From Spirochaetota bacterium (lineage in GTDB: Bacteria > Spirochaetota > JAGLSM01 > JAKPMW01): 64,000 bases of DNA. The notes under the pieces are model-generated. The model saw only the letters and a program-made list of their open reading frames with translations, had not been told where the DNA came from and searched no databases. This document shows positions 36,125-44,850 of the stretch, piece after piece (positions within the stretch are counted from its first letter, which is position 1; each line of letters starts with the position of its first letter). The translations under genes were made by a program, and so were the position numbers. Location of the stretch: the NCBI GenBank assembly GCA_031283155.1, contig JAITCI010000003.1:1-64000 (forward strand), written 5' to 3'.

Positions 36125-37276
36125 ATGCTTGATATACCATCGCCCGATCTGGAGCGCGGGGAGTACACGCGCTATTCGCGGCACCTGCTGCTGCCTGAGA
36201 TCGGGCTTCCGGGGCAAAAAAAACTCAAAGGCGCCAAAGTGCTGATCGTCGGCGCGGGAGGGCTTGGCTCGCCGCTTGCGTTATACCTTGCGGCGGCAGG
36301 CGTCGGCACAATCGGGCTTGTGGACTCTGACGCCGTGGAAGAATCGAATCTCCAGCGGCAGATCATCCACTCCACGCGCGATATTGACCGCCCGAAGACG
36401 GCAAGCGCGGGAGACAGGCTGCGCGGGATAAATCCATATATTACGGTTAATACGCACGACCTGCGGCTGACCGCACAAAACGCGGCCGATATTATCAAAG
36501 ACTACGATATCGTCGCCGACGGCACGGACAATTATCAAGCGCGGTATCTGATCAACGACGTGTGCGTATTCCTGAAAAAGCCGAATGTCTTTGGTGCCGT
36601 GTTCCGGTTTGAGGGGCAGGCAAGCGTGTTTGACGCCGAAAGAGGGCCCTGCCTCCGCTGCCTGTTCCCCGCGCCGCCGCCGCCCGGACTTGTGCCGGGC
36701 TGTTCCGTCAGCGGGGTGATGGGGGTTTTGCCGGGGATAGTCGGCACAATACAGGCTTGCGAGGTCATAAAGCTCATCGTCGGCGCGCAGGATACGCTGA
36801 TCGGGCGGCTGCTCATCTTCGACGCCTGGAAGATGCAATTCCGCGAGCTGAAACTCCTGAAAGAGCCGCATTGCCCCGTGTGCGGCGTAACGTCGCCCGG
36901 GCAGGTTGACTATGAAGAGTTCTGCGGGCTGCGTAAGCATACCGGGGAAGCGCCGGCAGAGACCATCACCGCCATCGAGCTGAAAGCGCGATTGGACGCG
37001 GGCGAGAAAATACAGCTCGTGGATATCCGCGAACCGCATGAGCAGGCGATCTTCAGGTTCCCCGGCGCGAGGGTCATGACGCTCGGGCAGGTTGCGCGGC
37101 GAATCGGCGAGTTTACCCCCGAACACGATATCGTCTTTCTCTGTAAAACCGGGGTACGCAGTATATACGCGATTCAGGCCTTGCGCGAGGCGGGCTATAC
37201 CGGACGCGCGCTGAACCTTCATGGCGGCGTATATGCCTGGGTGCGCGATGTGGATACAACGCTGCCACTGTATTAA
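36125..37276 (+). CDS. MoeZ/MOCS3-like sulfur-carrier adenylyltransferase with rhodanese domain
   Basis: The 383-residue protein joins a ThiF/MoeB E1 domain (VLIVGAGGLGSPLALYLAAA at about residues 39-58, ADGTDNYQARYLIND, zinc pairs CLRC and CPVC) to a C-terminal rhodanese domain (LVDIREPHE, catalytic Cys in FLCKTGVRS). Such proteins adenylate and then sulfurate the C-terminal Gly of small sulfur carriers for molybdopterin, thiamin, Cys or tRNA thiolation. No carrier protein gene is adjacent. GGGAGGG precedes the ATG. Confidence 0.93.
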   Translation: MLDIPSPDLERGEYTRYSRHLLLPEIGLPGQKKLKGAKVLIVGAGGLGSPLALYLAAAGVGTIGLVDSDAVEESNLQRQIIHSTRDIDRPKTASAGDRLRGINPYITVNTHDLRLTAQNAADIIKDYDIVADGTDNYQARYLINDVCVFLKKPNVFGAVFRFEGQASVFDAERGPCLRCLFPAPPPPGLVPGCSVSGVMGVLPGIVGTIQACEVIKLIVGAQDTLIGRLLIFDAWKMQFRELKLLKEPHCPVCGVTSPGQVDYEEFCGLRKHTGEAPAETITAIELKARLDAGEKIQLVDIREPHEQAIFRFPGARVMTLGQVARRIGEFTPEHDIVFLCKTGVRSIYAIQALREAGYTGRALNLHGGVYAWVRDVDTTLPLY

Positions 37277-37360
37277 GGACAAAAAAATTCCAAAACGGCG
37301 TCCGGCATAGTATTTTGAGAGAATTGTATCGGTTGAGCGCCGATGAGGAAGGTGTCGCAA

Positions 37361-37804
37361 ATGACGAGAAATAGACTTGTATATATTATTGCCGCCGTAT
37401 GTGTACTGGGCGCGGTTCTCTTTATTGTCGGCTCTCCGCCCAGTTCCGCGAATATTGCTTCCGCAGCCGAGGGCGCGCATGGATACGTCGTCCTGAATGA
37501 TTCCAATTTCGCGCGCGAAACAGCGGGCAAGCTCGTGTTCATCGATTTTTACGCCGACTGGTGTCCGCCCTGCGTCGCTTTCGCGCCGGTATTCGCCGCC
37601 GTTTCCGCAGAGGTGCAGGATGGGTTTTTTGTGAAGGTGGACGTGGACGATTCGCCGAAAGTCTCGGCGCAGTTTGGCATTCAGTTCATCCCCTATATCG
37701 TTGCTGTAAAGGATGGCAAGGTACTCGCGCAATTTCAGGAGAGGCGCACTGCGGAAAGTTACGCAGCCTGGTGCCGCGAACAGATGCGGAAGCAGGATCC
37801 GTGA
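37361..37804 (+). CDS. membrane-anchored thioredoxin-like protein
   Basis: ATG 37361 is preferred because GAGGAAGG lies upstream; the in-frame ATG at 37343 overlaps that site. The 147-residue product has one N-terminal membrane helix (about residues 6-24) and a periplasmic thioredoxin fold with the redox motif FYADWCPPCVAF and a cis-Pro in QFIPYIV. The WCPPC variant is found in DsbD-type or thiol-disulfide exchange proteins. A role in periplasmic disulfide reduction is likely. It lies between the MoeZ-like and reductase genes. Confidence 0.87.
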   Translation: MTRNRLVYIIAAVCVLGAVLFIVGSPPSSANIASAAEGAHGYVVLNDSNFARETAGKLVFIDFYADWCPPCVAFAPVFAAVSAEVQDGFFVKVDVDDSPKVSAQFGIQFIPYIVAVKDGKVLAQFQERRTAESYAAWCREQMRKQDP

Positions 37805-37814
37805 GGTAATGCGC

Positions 37815-37826
37815 GTACACGTGTAC
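37815..37826. repeat. perfect 12-bp palindrome
   Basis: GTACAC-GTGTAC lies 11 bp past the thioredoxin-like gene. It shares the ACA/TGT inner pairs with the hairpin family but has almost no loop. Confidence 0.55.
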
Positions 37827-37884
37827 TGGACAAGACGCTGCTTTTGCCATAAGCTTTCCGCAAGACCACGGAATGGGGGACGCC

Positions 37885-38997
37885 ATGCTCTATGGTGATT
37901 TTCAGGGGCTGCGGCTTTCGCGGCTCGGGATGGGGAATATGCGGCTGCCCGTCCGAAACACACGGCAGGATGGACCGATACATCGCGCGGAAGCGCAGAA
38001 AATGATAGACCACGCCCTCGCCGGCGGCATCAATTATTACGATACCGCCTACGTGTATCATAATGGCGAGTCGGAAGAATTTTTAGGCGATGCCCTCGCG
38101 CGCCACCCCAGAGAGTCGTATTACCTTGCAACGAAATACATTCTTTTTTCAGGTGTCGATTATAAGGCAATCTTTGCGGAGCAGCGGCGGCGTCTTAAAA
38201 CAGACTGCATAGACTTTTACCTGATCCACGCCATCATGGATAGTAATTATAAGCAGTATCTCGATTCCGGCTGCATCGATTATTTTCTGGAACAAAAGGA
38301 AAAGGGCGCGATCCGATTCCTGGGGTTCTCGAACCACGCAAGCCCGGACGTACTCGCGCGCTTTGCCGATCACCATGCCTGGGATTTTGCGCAGATCCAG
38401 CTCAATGCCTACGATTGGATTCTGGGCAGCGCGAAGCAGGAACACGCCATATTATATGAGCGCGGGATACCCATCATGGTCATGGAACCCGTCAGGGGCG
38501 GAAAGCTCGCAACACTCTCGCCTAAGGCATTGGCGATCATTGAAAAAGCGGCGCGCCCGGACTGGAGTCCGGCATCCTGGGCGTTTCGCTGGATTCGGCG
38601 GTTTCCGGGCATTCAGGTGATAATAAGCGGGATGTCCACCATCGCACAGATTGAGGAGAATGTTGCGCTTTTTTCATCGGAGGCAAGCCTCGGTGATGAA
38701 GAGCAGGAACTATTATTTGCTGCCTGCCGCGCCTTCCATGAGGAGGTTCGCGTCGCCTGTACAGAGTGCCGTTATTGCTGCGGTGAATGTCCTGCCCGTA
38801 TTAACATTCCCGAAATTCTGAAAGTTTATAACCACTATCAAACCGACGGTGCCTGGGCGCTGAACGAGATGAAGGGGGTCACATCGGAAAGCAAAACAAG
38901 CGATTGTACCGCTTGCAGCGCCTGTACCGCCCGTTGTCCTCAGGGAATCGATATCGCGCCCATCATGGCGGAACTGACCGATTTGCTTTCAAATTGA
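37885..38997 (+). CDS. aldo/keto reductase with C-terminal ferredoxin-like 4Fe-4S domain
   Basis: The 370-residue protein is a fused aldo/keto reductase. Residues 5-270 form the barrel, with the catalytic Asp/Tyr in NYYDTAYVYHNG, Lys in ATKYI and His in YLIHAI. Residues 290-360 hold two cysteine clusters, CTECRYCCGECP and CTACSACTARCP, which fit two 4Fe-4S clusters. Such fusions are common in anaerobes and may take electrons from ferredoxin. ATG 37885 follows GGGGGA. Substrate unknown. Confidence 0.93.
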   Translation: MLYGDFQGLRLSRLGMGNMRLPVRNTRQDGPIHRAEAQKMIDHALAGGINYYDTAYVYHNGESEEFLGDALARHPRESYYLATKYILFSGVDYKAIFAEQRRRLKTDCIDFYLIHAIMDSNYKQYLDSGCIDYFLEQKEKGAIRFLGFSNHASPDVLARFADHHAWDFAQIQLNAYDWILGSAKQEHAILYERGIPIMVMEPVRGGKLATLSPKALAIIEKAARPDWSPASWAFRWIRRFPGIQVIISGMSTIAQIEENVALFSSEASLGDEEQELLFAACRAFHEEVRVACTECRYCCGECPARINIPEILKVYNHYQTDGAWALNEMKGVTSESKTSDCTACSACTARCPQGIDIAPIMAELTDLLSN

Positions 38998-39062
38998 CCT
39001 CATTATCAGGGAAATCTGCGGCATTTGTTTTCAAACCGGGTGCGTAAATATGGATTTGGCTG

Positions 39063-40235
39063 TCAAAATTTACCTTTTTTTGCAAGAATATCGGCTTCCG
39101 GCAGATTCTTGCGCCCATTGTTATCGGCGGAATCAGCGGAAGTTCCGCTCGCCATTTCCATGAGCATCTGTTTTGCGGTATAGTCATCAACCTGCTGTAC
39201 GGGCGACTTAAAGAGGTAACAGGCCGCTTCGAGAATCGGCCCGGAGAGCTTGCGGTCAAGGGCTACCTTTGCGGCGCGAATGGCATCGGTGATCACACCG
39301 GCGGAATTGGGAGAGTCTTCTACTGAAAGGCGAAGTTCAAGGTGCATCGGAACGCCGCCATATTGCTCGCCCTCGATACGGATAAAACAGAGCTTATTAT
39401 CGTTGAGCCAGGGTACGTAGTCCGAAGGACCCACATAAATATTTTCGGGATCAGGCTCGACACTCATCTGCGAGGTAACAGATTTGGTTTTGGAAATCTT
39501 TTTGCTCTCGAGGCGTGAACGATCCAGCATATTCAGAAAGTCCTGGTTGCCGCCCACGTTGAGCTGATAGGTTCGGCGGATCTTCTGCCCGCGATCCTCA
39601 AAGAGCTTTGTGAGGACGCGATGCACTATGGTCGCGCCGACCTGGGACTTAATATCATCCCCGAGGATCGGAAGCCCTGCCTCGCGGAATTTGTCACCCC
39701 ATTTTTTGGATACAAACACAGGGATCGCGTTTACAAAGGCGCAATGCGCTTCGAGAGCGCATTCGGCATAGAAAAAAGCAGCCTCTTCGCTGCCAACCGG
39801 AAGATAATTCACGAGAACCTCAACCCCGGCACCGCGCAAAATCCCAACTATCGCTTTTTTGGCCGCATCCCTGCTTTTGTAAATATCGTCCAGAGCGTCA
39901 AAGCGCCGATCAAGCGGGTAATGAGTAGTATGATCGGCGATACTGTCAAGCCGATACCCCATTTTGACTTCACAGCCAAGATGCGGTATTTCCGGCTGAA
40001 AAATCTGGGTGCAATTTGGCTTTTCAAATATCGCTGCGGAAAGATCCTTGCCTACCTTGCGCCTGTCGACATCAAAAGCAGCGGTGAACTCAAAATCCTT
40101 TGGGGTATATCCGGCAAAATTCTGCGTTATGAGACCAGGAACTTCCTCAGTCCTGCTTCCATAATAAATCGTACCTTGCACAAGAGACGATGCGCAGTTG
40201 CCAATACCGACCAGGCCAACCTTAATCCGACCCAT
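39063..40235 (-). CDS. ino1: myo-inositol-1-phosphate synthase
   Basis: The enzyme converts glucose-6-phosphate to inositol-3-phosphate using NAD. The 390-residue product shows the prokaryotic form: VGLVGIGNCASSLVQG at the NAD site, VNAIPVFVS, GDDIKSQVGATIVHR, QLNVGGNQDF and the late SGPILEAACYLFKSP. ATG 40235 follows AAGGAG by seven bases. Inositol could enter phospholipid or a compatible solute such as di-inositol phosphate; the nucleotidyltransferase at 8285 is a possible partner. Confidence 0.94.
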   Translation of the reverse strand: MGRIKVGLVGIGNCASSLVQGTIYYGSRTEEVPGLITQNFAGYTPKDFEFTAAFDVDRRKVGKDLSAAIFEKPNCTQIFQPEIPHLGCEVKMGYRLDSIADHTTHYPLDRRFDALDDIYKSRDAAKKAIVGILRGAGVEVLVNYLPVGSEEAAFFYAECALEAHCAFVNAIPVFVSKKWGDKFREAGLPILGDDIKSQVGATIVHRVLTKLFEDRGQKIRRTYQLNVGGNQDFLNMLDRSRLESKKISKTKSVTSQMSVEPDPENIYVGPSDYVPWLNDNKLCFIRIEGEQYGGVPMHLELRLSVEDSPNSAGVITDAIRAAKVALDRKLSGPILEAACYLFKSPVQQVDDYTAKQMLMEMASGTSADSADNNGRKNLPEADILAKKGKF

Positions 40236-40555
40236 AGATTCTGCTCCTTTTGACACTCAGAAAAACGATCAAACACACACGATCCTCCAAATATACATAC
40301 AAGATCAAGCGGAATGAAAATGTTTTTCCTCTTTTTCAACCAGGACTTATGCGCATTGCGCCCTGCATACATAGATATTATATATCATAATCCGGGCAAA
40401 AGTGTGCCAAAAACGGAAAAGAACCTGTTTTTCGCATTATGCCGCACAGAAAAGATACCGATTGTAAAACTGTGGGAAACTCCTGAAAATACTGCGTGTT
40501 CTCGGGAGTCCTTCGGAGGCGGTCCTGAGGAAGCGACTGCCCATGGGAGGTCAGG
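40236..40555. other. 320-bp divergent intergenic region
   Basis: No gene seen. It separates ino1 (minus) from the beta-propeller gene (plus) and holds, at 40474-40517, an element shared with the region upstream of the gene at 41685-43286. Confidence 0.6.
40474..40517 (+). promoter_or_regulatory. 44-nt conserved upstream element, copy 1
   Basis: The stretch begins GGGAAACTCC and ends CCTTCGGA. It aligns without gaps to the minus strand at 43312-43355, with about eleven differences, all transitions as I read them. A central stem (GAAAATA with TGTTCTC) is possible. It lies 39 bp before the start of the beta-propeller gene. Confidence 0.6.
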
Positions 40556-41599
40556 ATGCGGCATATTTTCAGTATACCCGGCGGGTGCGCGGCGTTTATC
40601 TGCATAGTTTTCCTGCAAACAATGCATGCAAGCGATCCTGCAGGCGCGCTCCACTGGACGAGTGAGGTGGATAGCTGGTTTGTGAACAAAAAATCCCCCT
40701 GGCTTATGCCAGGCTCGCGAAACTCAACCTTTACGCTGGATGGAAAGCAGGCTGTACTCTCCCTGACCAACGGCGGACTGGCAATAGTGGATCTGCGGGA
40801 TCAGATGGTACGAACCGTGATTGACTTTTCGCTGATTCTGGGGCATGACGGAGCGGAACCTGACTCCATCGCGGTTTCCCCCCTGGGCTTGATTGCTGCA
40901 GCCTTTCCGAACCGGCATGAGGTGCTTCTGATCGATCAGAAAAAAATGCGCGTACTTGAGCGAATTAAGACGTCGTTCATTCCGATGGGACTGCGCTTCT
41001 CTCCGCTCGGCAAATTTCTTTTTATGGGCGAACAGCGGGATAAGCACGCCTGGTCATCGATCTATTCCATTCAAAAACGCGAGTATCTGCTTTCCCGCAT
41101 AACCCCCATGGTATGCGATATAAGCCGCGACGATCGCTACATCTATTTATACGATGAAACAAAAAACAGCCTGCGCTGGATCCTGACGGACACCCTGCAG
41201 ACCGTGCGTGATTGTAATCTCTCCGCCATCGCGCCCGTGGGAGAACCGCATACCATTAAGGTGCTGCGCGATCACAGAATCGCGATGGGCTTCCTGGGTT
41301 CGCTGGTTATCAGTGATCGCTACCTGGAGCGCGTCGTTCTCACGCATATCGCGCCGGAGAACGCAGGCGCGGTTTCATTTATCGAACCGAGCCATGATAA
41401 TCGATTCCTCATTTTCGGCAGCAGGGGATCGCTCTCTGTCCTTTCATTGGTCAATAATCTTTCGGAGCCGCTCTCCATTCCCGCCGGTGCGGGTTCGGTC
41501 AGCACCTACCCAAACGGGAATTATATCCTGTACACCGATCAGGCGAGCGGAAGCGCGCGGATCATGCGCATAACCATCCCCTCGCGCTACGGGGATTAG
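40556..41599 (+). CDS. exported beta-propeller (YVTN/WD40-like) protein
   Basis: The 347-residue product has a short signal sequence (CAAFICIVFLQTMHAS) and about seven repeating beta units such as GLAIVDLRDQMVRTVIDF, LLIDQKKMRVLERIK and LSVLSLVNNLSEPLSIPAG. This suggests a periplasmic or surface propeller. Propellers of this type bind proteins or ligands, and no catalytic motif is apparent. GGGAGG precedes the ATG. It is followed by a strong two-way terminator. Confidence 0.75.
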   Translation: MRHIFSIPGGCAAFICIVFLQTMHASDPAGALHWTSEVDSWFVNKKSPWLMPGSRNSTFTLDGKQAVLSLTNGGLAIVDLRDQMVRTVIDFSLILGHDGAEPDSIAVSPLGLIAAAFPNRHEVLLIDQKKMRVLERIKTSFIPMGLRFSPLGKFLFMGEQRDKHAWSSIYSIQKREYLLSRITPMVCDISRDDRYIYLYDETKNSLRWILTDTLQTVRDCNLSAIAPVGEPHTIKVLRDHRIAMGFLGSLVISDRYLERVVLTHIAPENAGAVSFIEPSHDNRFLIFGSRGSLSVLSLVNNLSEPLSIPAGAGSVSTYPNGNYILYTDQASGSARIMRITIPSRYGD

Positions 41600-41634
41600 G
41601 GACACGCCCTAAGCATTCATAAGCTGCATATAAT

Positions 41635-41667
41635 ACAAAAACTCCCCCAAAGCGGGGGAGTTTTTGT
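41635..41667. terminator. bidirectional intrinsic terminator
   Basis: Arms CTCCCCC and GGGGGAG (loop AAAGC) are flanked by A5 and T5 runs. It serves the convergent genes ending at 41599 and 41685. Confidence 0.95.
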
Positions 41668-41684
41668 ATGCGTTTCTTGCTGCG

Positions 41685-43286
41685 CTATTTGCCCGAAAAA
41701 CTCCTGAAGAGATTATATAAAACGTCTATCTCCGCCTTGGTAATAAGCGCGGAACCCGTCATCGAATTTTGCGCCAGTTGGGAAATACCGTAGATACCTC
41801 CGCCGGCGGGAATTCTTCTCAATTTGTTTACAGCGGACTTAACTTCATTCCCGCCGATATCATACGCCGAAACGATGCGCACGATTTCTTTTATCGTATC
41901 TCCGATGGAGATGTAGCTTACTCCGTTTTTGGCATACTGCCCGTAATTCTGCCCAATGGCTTTCCAGGCGGCGGTTGAGGAGAATCCGGATTTCGTGCCG
42001 CCCACAAGATCGGCAAGACGGCTCTGCGCGCCCGTGCCGATGGCCATATACTCAACCCCGTTTTTCGTAACGATATACGCGGTCAGCGAATCCAGGAGCT
42101 TATCGAGATTGCGCGCGCTGCCCCGGAAATTCTGGGGCGCGCCCGATTCAAATCTGACAAGGTCGTAGGAATCCGCGCCCATCCTGCCGGCGTTTTGGGT
42201 ATAGACAATTCTGCCCTGGATATTCTTCAGCGCAGGGAGAGCGTTGATGCGATCAGTGTATTTGGCCATAAGCGCCTTTGAATCCTTGCCGGGGGCGAGC
42301 TTCATGGCGGCAACCATCGCGAAAGCGCCCTCTCCGCCGGGTACCAGGGCGCAGGCAAAGTCGTCGCCGTAGATATCTGCGGCTTCCTTCATGGCGTCCG
42401 CGAGTACCCCGCCAAGACCGCGCGCAAACTCATCGTAAAAACCAACAAGGATTTCGCCGAATGACGACTCTATCCATTTCAGCTCCATTTTCGCTCCGGT
42501 AACGAAATAGCTGTCGGCGGGCATCTTTGCGACAAGAGCAGGTTCGCCCCGCGAGGCGGATTTGAGAAGCGCCGAATAGGCGCTTTCGGGCTGCACTTCG
42601 ACAGCGCTTATAAATTCGATTCCCTGCGGCGTAAACGAAAAGCCAAAGGACATTTCCTGAATGCCGCCGATGAATCCGGAATGGAATTTACGCGCGAGCT
42701 GATTGATCGCGTTTGAGTTCCCGTCGATCATGGAACCTATATCGTCCGCTGAATTTTTCAGAAAAGCGCCGTCTATAAACACAGCAATGTGTGCATCGGG
42801 CAGTTTGGCTATCGTTTTTTTGGCACCCTTTTCAAAAAGGGTCATAGCATCCGCATCGGATGCGACGATCAGATAGCGATCACGGTACCGGACCTTTTGC
42901 GCGTCTGCGCCGTCAAAAACGCCCTGCTGGCTTAAAAAATTGCGCAAGGTATTTGGATCAGTCACGGGAACCATAACCACAAACCCTTCCGATTCATCCT
43001 GGCTTTTCAGAAGAAAAACGCCGGTTGGCCGTGAAAGATCAAACCCGGGATATCCGGTTCTGCCCGTGAGCTGCATCGAAATAAGCATATCCAGCTGCCC
43101 CTTGCTGAGTCCAAGACCGTACCTGACCGCATAACTCTCAATTTCCTTTACGATTTCAGGAAACTTTTCGAGCTGAACAAAAACAACGCAATCCTTTGTG
43201 ATATATCTCTGCAGGGCGGAATCGGCCGCGCCTAACGGCAAAACGCAGAGCAGAATAAGAAAAACCGGGAGTGCCAATCGTTTCAT
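41685..43286 (-). CDS. exported DUF3352-like protein, function unknown
   Basis: The 533-residue product has a clear signal peptide (residues 1-21, ending PLGAADS) and an all-soluble mature region. Its opening (ALQRYITKDCVVFVQLEKFPEI then repeated two-layer units such as HIAVFIDGAFLKNSADDI and YLIVASDADAMTLFEKG) resembles periplasmic DUF3352 proteins. No active site motifs are seen. AAAGGACA precedes the ATG. It shares a conserved upstream element with the beta-propeller gene, so the two may be co-regulated. Confidence 0.75.
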   Translation of the reverse strand: MKRLALPVFLILLCVLPLGAADSALQRYITKDCVVFVQLEKFPEIVKEIESYAVRYGLGLSKGQLDMLISMQLTGRTGYPGFDLSRPTGVFLLKSQDESEGFVVMVPVTDPNTLRNFLSQQGVFDGADAQKVRYRDRYLIVASDADAMTLFEKGAKKTIAKLPDAHIAVFIDGAFLKNSADDIGSMIDGNSNAINQLARKFHSGFIGGIQEMSFGFSFTPQGIEFISAVEVQPESAYSALLKSASRGEPALVAKMPADSYFVTGAKMELKWIESSFGEILVGFYDEFARGLGGVLADAMKEAADIYGDDFACALVPGGEGAFAMVAAMKLAPGKDSKALMAKYTDRINALPALKNIQGRIVYTQNAGRMGADSYDLVRFESGAPQNFRGSARNLDKLLDSLTAYIVTKNGVEYMAIGTGAQSRLADLVGGTKSGFSSTAAWKAIGQNYGQYAKNGVSYISIGDTIKEIVRIVSAYDIGGNEVKSAVNKLRRIPAGGGIYGISQLAQNSMTGSALITKAEIDVLYNLFRSFSGK

Positions 43287-43311
43287 GGATGTGTCCTTTC
43301 AAAAAAAATTT

Positions 43312-43355
43312 TCCGAAGGGTTCCTGAGAATATGCGGCATTCCCGGGAGTTTCCT
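43312..43355 (-). promoter_or_regulatory. 44-nt conserved upstream element, copy 2
   Basis: Read on the minus strand it begins AGGAAACTCC and ends CCTTCGGA, aligning end to end with 40474-40517. The possible central stem pairs GGGAATG with TATTCTC. It ends 25 bp ahead of the exported-protein start. Confidence 0.6.
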
Positions 43356-43446
43356 GTCACATACCAAGATATACACCCGATGGCCGAAAAGAATCATTAA
43401 ATCTGCGATGCCCAAAAGTATGGAAGGCGTTGCATGGGGAAACTCC

Positions 43447-44196
43447 TCACTCCGGAGAGGCGAGGCGGAATTCGCGGAGGCGAAAGGCATAAATTATTGC
43501 ATCCATCTCCGCTCTGGCCTCTTCGCGCGGTCCTGCGGCTTCGCCGGGCAGCTTCGCCTCGGCGGCAAGAAGCGCCCCCAGGAGATCGGATATAAGATTA
43601 CACAAAAACCCGGATTCCTTCAGATACTCCTTGCAGAAGCGCTCCCGCTCGCGCTCGCCGACTGTGATCCGCCCGAGCGATAAAGCCAGATCCGCGAGGA
43701 TCCTGGGGGGAGCGCCGGCGCGCACCGGCTCAAGCTGATGAAAGATCCGCTCCCAGGCGGTATGCGCGAGCCGCGCGGCGTCGGTTCCGGGCGGGAGAGA
43801 GCGTGCGCCCGGCAGAATCTGCCCCCAGCGCTCATAAAACGCGGAGAGAGCGCCGGCGAGCCGTTGGGTTTCCTCATCCGCGCGATCCGAAAATTCCATG
43901 CGCGGATACGCCTGGATGCGCTCCGCGAATTCCTCGAGCATACGGTCGGCATTGGTCGGGAGAACCTCCGGCGGGGGCGCAAACATCTCTTCCGCTTTTT
44001 TCTCCAGCTCTTTCAGGATACGCACCTCGTTGGCGAGAAAATGCTCCGCCGGAAGACGCTGCTTCAGCGACTGCATATAGCGTTCATCCACGCGCGTCCA
44101 GGAAAAAATATTGCTCCCATATTTTGCGGCGAGGGTATCGTACTGCTTCCGGAGTTTTTCGCGGGCTGTTTTTATTTCACGATCAGAGAGCGCCAT
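43447..44196 (-). CDS. cytoplasmic helical protein, function unknown
   Basis: The 249-residue protein has no signal or membrane segment. It is highly charged and helical, opening ALSDREIKTAREKLRKQYD and holding a Pro-rich loop (FAPPPEVLPTNAD) near residue 75. I know no function. It is probably spirochaete-specific, judged from lack of any recognisable motif. It lies upstream of the exported-protein gene on the same strand with a gap of 160 bp, which contains the conserved 44-nt element. Confidence 0.7.
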   Translation of the reverse strand: MALSDREIKTAREKLRKQYDTLAAKYGSNIFSWTRVDERYMQSLKQRLPAEHFLANEVRILKELEKKAEEMFAPPPEVLPTNADRMLEEFAERIQAYPRMEFSDRADEETQRLAGALSAFYERWGQILPGARSLPPGTDAARLAHTAWERIFHQLEPVRAGAPPRILADLALSLGRITVGERERERFCKEYLKESGFLCNLISDLLGALLAAEAKLPGEAAGPREEARAEMDAIIYAFRLREFRLASPE

Positions 44197-44223
44197 GAAA
44201 ATATTCTAAACCACTGGAGAGTA

Positions 44224-44397
44224 ATGTTCAAGGCTGCAATATGGGAAGGTGAAGTTTTTGTTTTTTCCCGCGCAGCGGAACGGTTCTTCGGAGGTGGGTG
44301 CTTCGGTTCCACCGAAGAACGGCAAAACACATACCAAAAAATTCAGGCTCGCGGCTTACAGCAGTATGAATCAACTGTTCCCAAAATAATGTTTTGA
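44224..44397 (+). CDS. possible 57-residue small protein overlapping a long hairpin
   Basis: The frame starts at ATG 44224 directly after GGAGAG and ends at TGA 44397, giving MFKAAIWEGEVFVFSRAAER and finishing STVPKIMF. A GGAG site argues for translation, while the long inverted repeat inside it argues that this may be structural non-coding DNA. It is divergent from the gene at 43447-44196 and 48 bp before yjbQ. No family recognised. Confidence 0.3.
   Translation: MFKAAIWEGEVFVFSRAAERFFGGGCFGSTEERQNTYQKIQARGLQQYESTVPKIMF
44275..44322. repeat. long inverted repeat
   Basis: Outer arms GTTCTTCGG and CCGAAGAAC pair over 9 bp, and inner GGTGG and CCACC can pair further. Related sequence (CTTCGGTT...GAAGAACGG) occurs near 24576-24600, pointing to a second short repeat family. 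Confidence 0.65.
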
Positions 44398-44445
44398 TTT
44401 TATCCTGCCGCATCCGTGGCTAATTTTTCAGACAAGGAGCAAACC

Positions 44446-44850
44446 ATGAAAGCACAGATTGAAGTCGCGACACACACACGCGCGGAGATGATAGACGTCA
44501 CCCAAAATCTTACCGCGCTTGTCAAACAGAGTAGAATACAAGAGGGATTTTGTTATATATGGAATCCGCATACGACCGCCGCGCTGACCGTCAATGAAAA
44601 CGCGGATCCAGACGTCACGCGCGATATACTTGCCGGTCTGGAACGCTTTGTGCCGCGCAACGGGGATTACCGCCATGCGGAGGGAAATTCCGCCGCGCAC
44701 ATCAAGGCAAGCCTCTTCGGGCCGTCATTGCAGATCATGATCGAAGACGCGCGCCTTGTTTTGGGAACCTGGCAGGGCGTGTATTTCTGCGAGTTTGACG
44801 GTCCGCGCCGGAGACGCCTCCAGGTGCGTATCGTACCGCTGCCGGAATAG
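44446..44850 (+). CDS. yjbQ: YjbQ/UPF0047 family protein
   Basis: The 134-residue protein matches the UPF0047 family: TALVKQSRIQEGFCYIWNPH, TTAALTVNENADPDV, YRHAEGNSAAHIKASLFGPS and the closing GTWQGVYFCEFDGPR. Some members show weak thiamine phosphate synthase activity in vitro; their cellular role is unclear. The conserved His and Glu/Asn residues of the active pocket are present. AAGGAG precedes ATG 44446. Confidence 0.92.
   Translation: MKAQIEVATHTRAEMIDVTQNLTALVKQSRIQEGFCYIWNPHTTAALTVNENADPDVTRDILAGLERFVPRNGDYRHAEGNSAAHIKASLFGPSLQIMIEDARLVLGTWQGVYFCEFDGPRRRRLQVRIVPLPE

Noticed and set aside
36281-37963. 560-codon open frame antisense to the MoeZ-like and thioredoxin-like genes
   Set aside because: The plus-strand genes have clear catalytic motifs. 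The antisense frame has none and lacks a start site.
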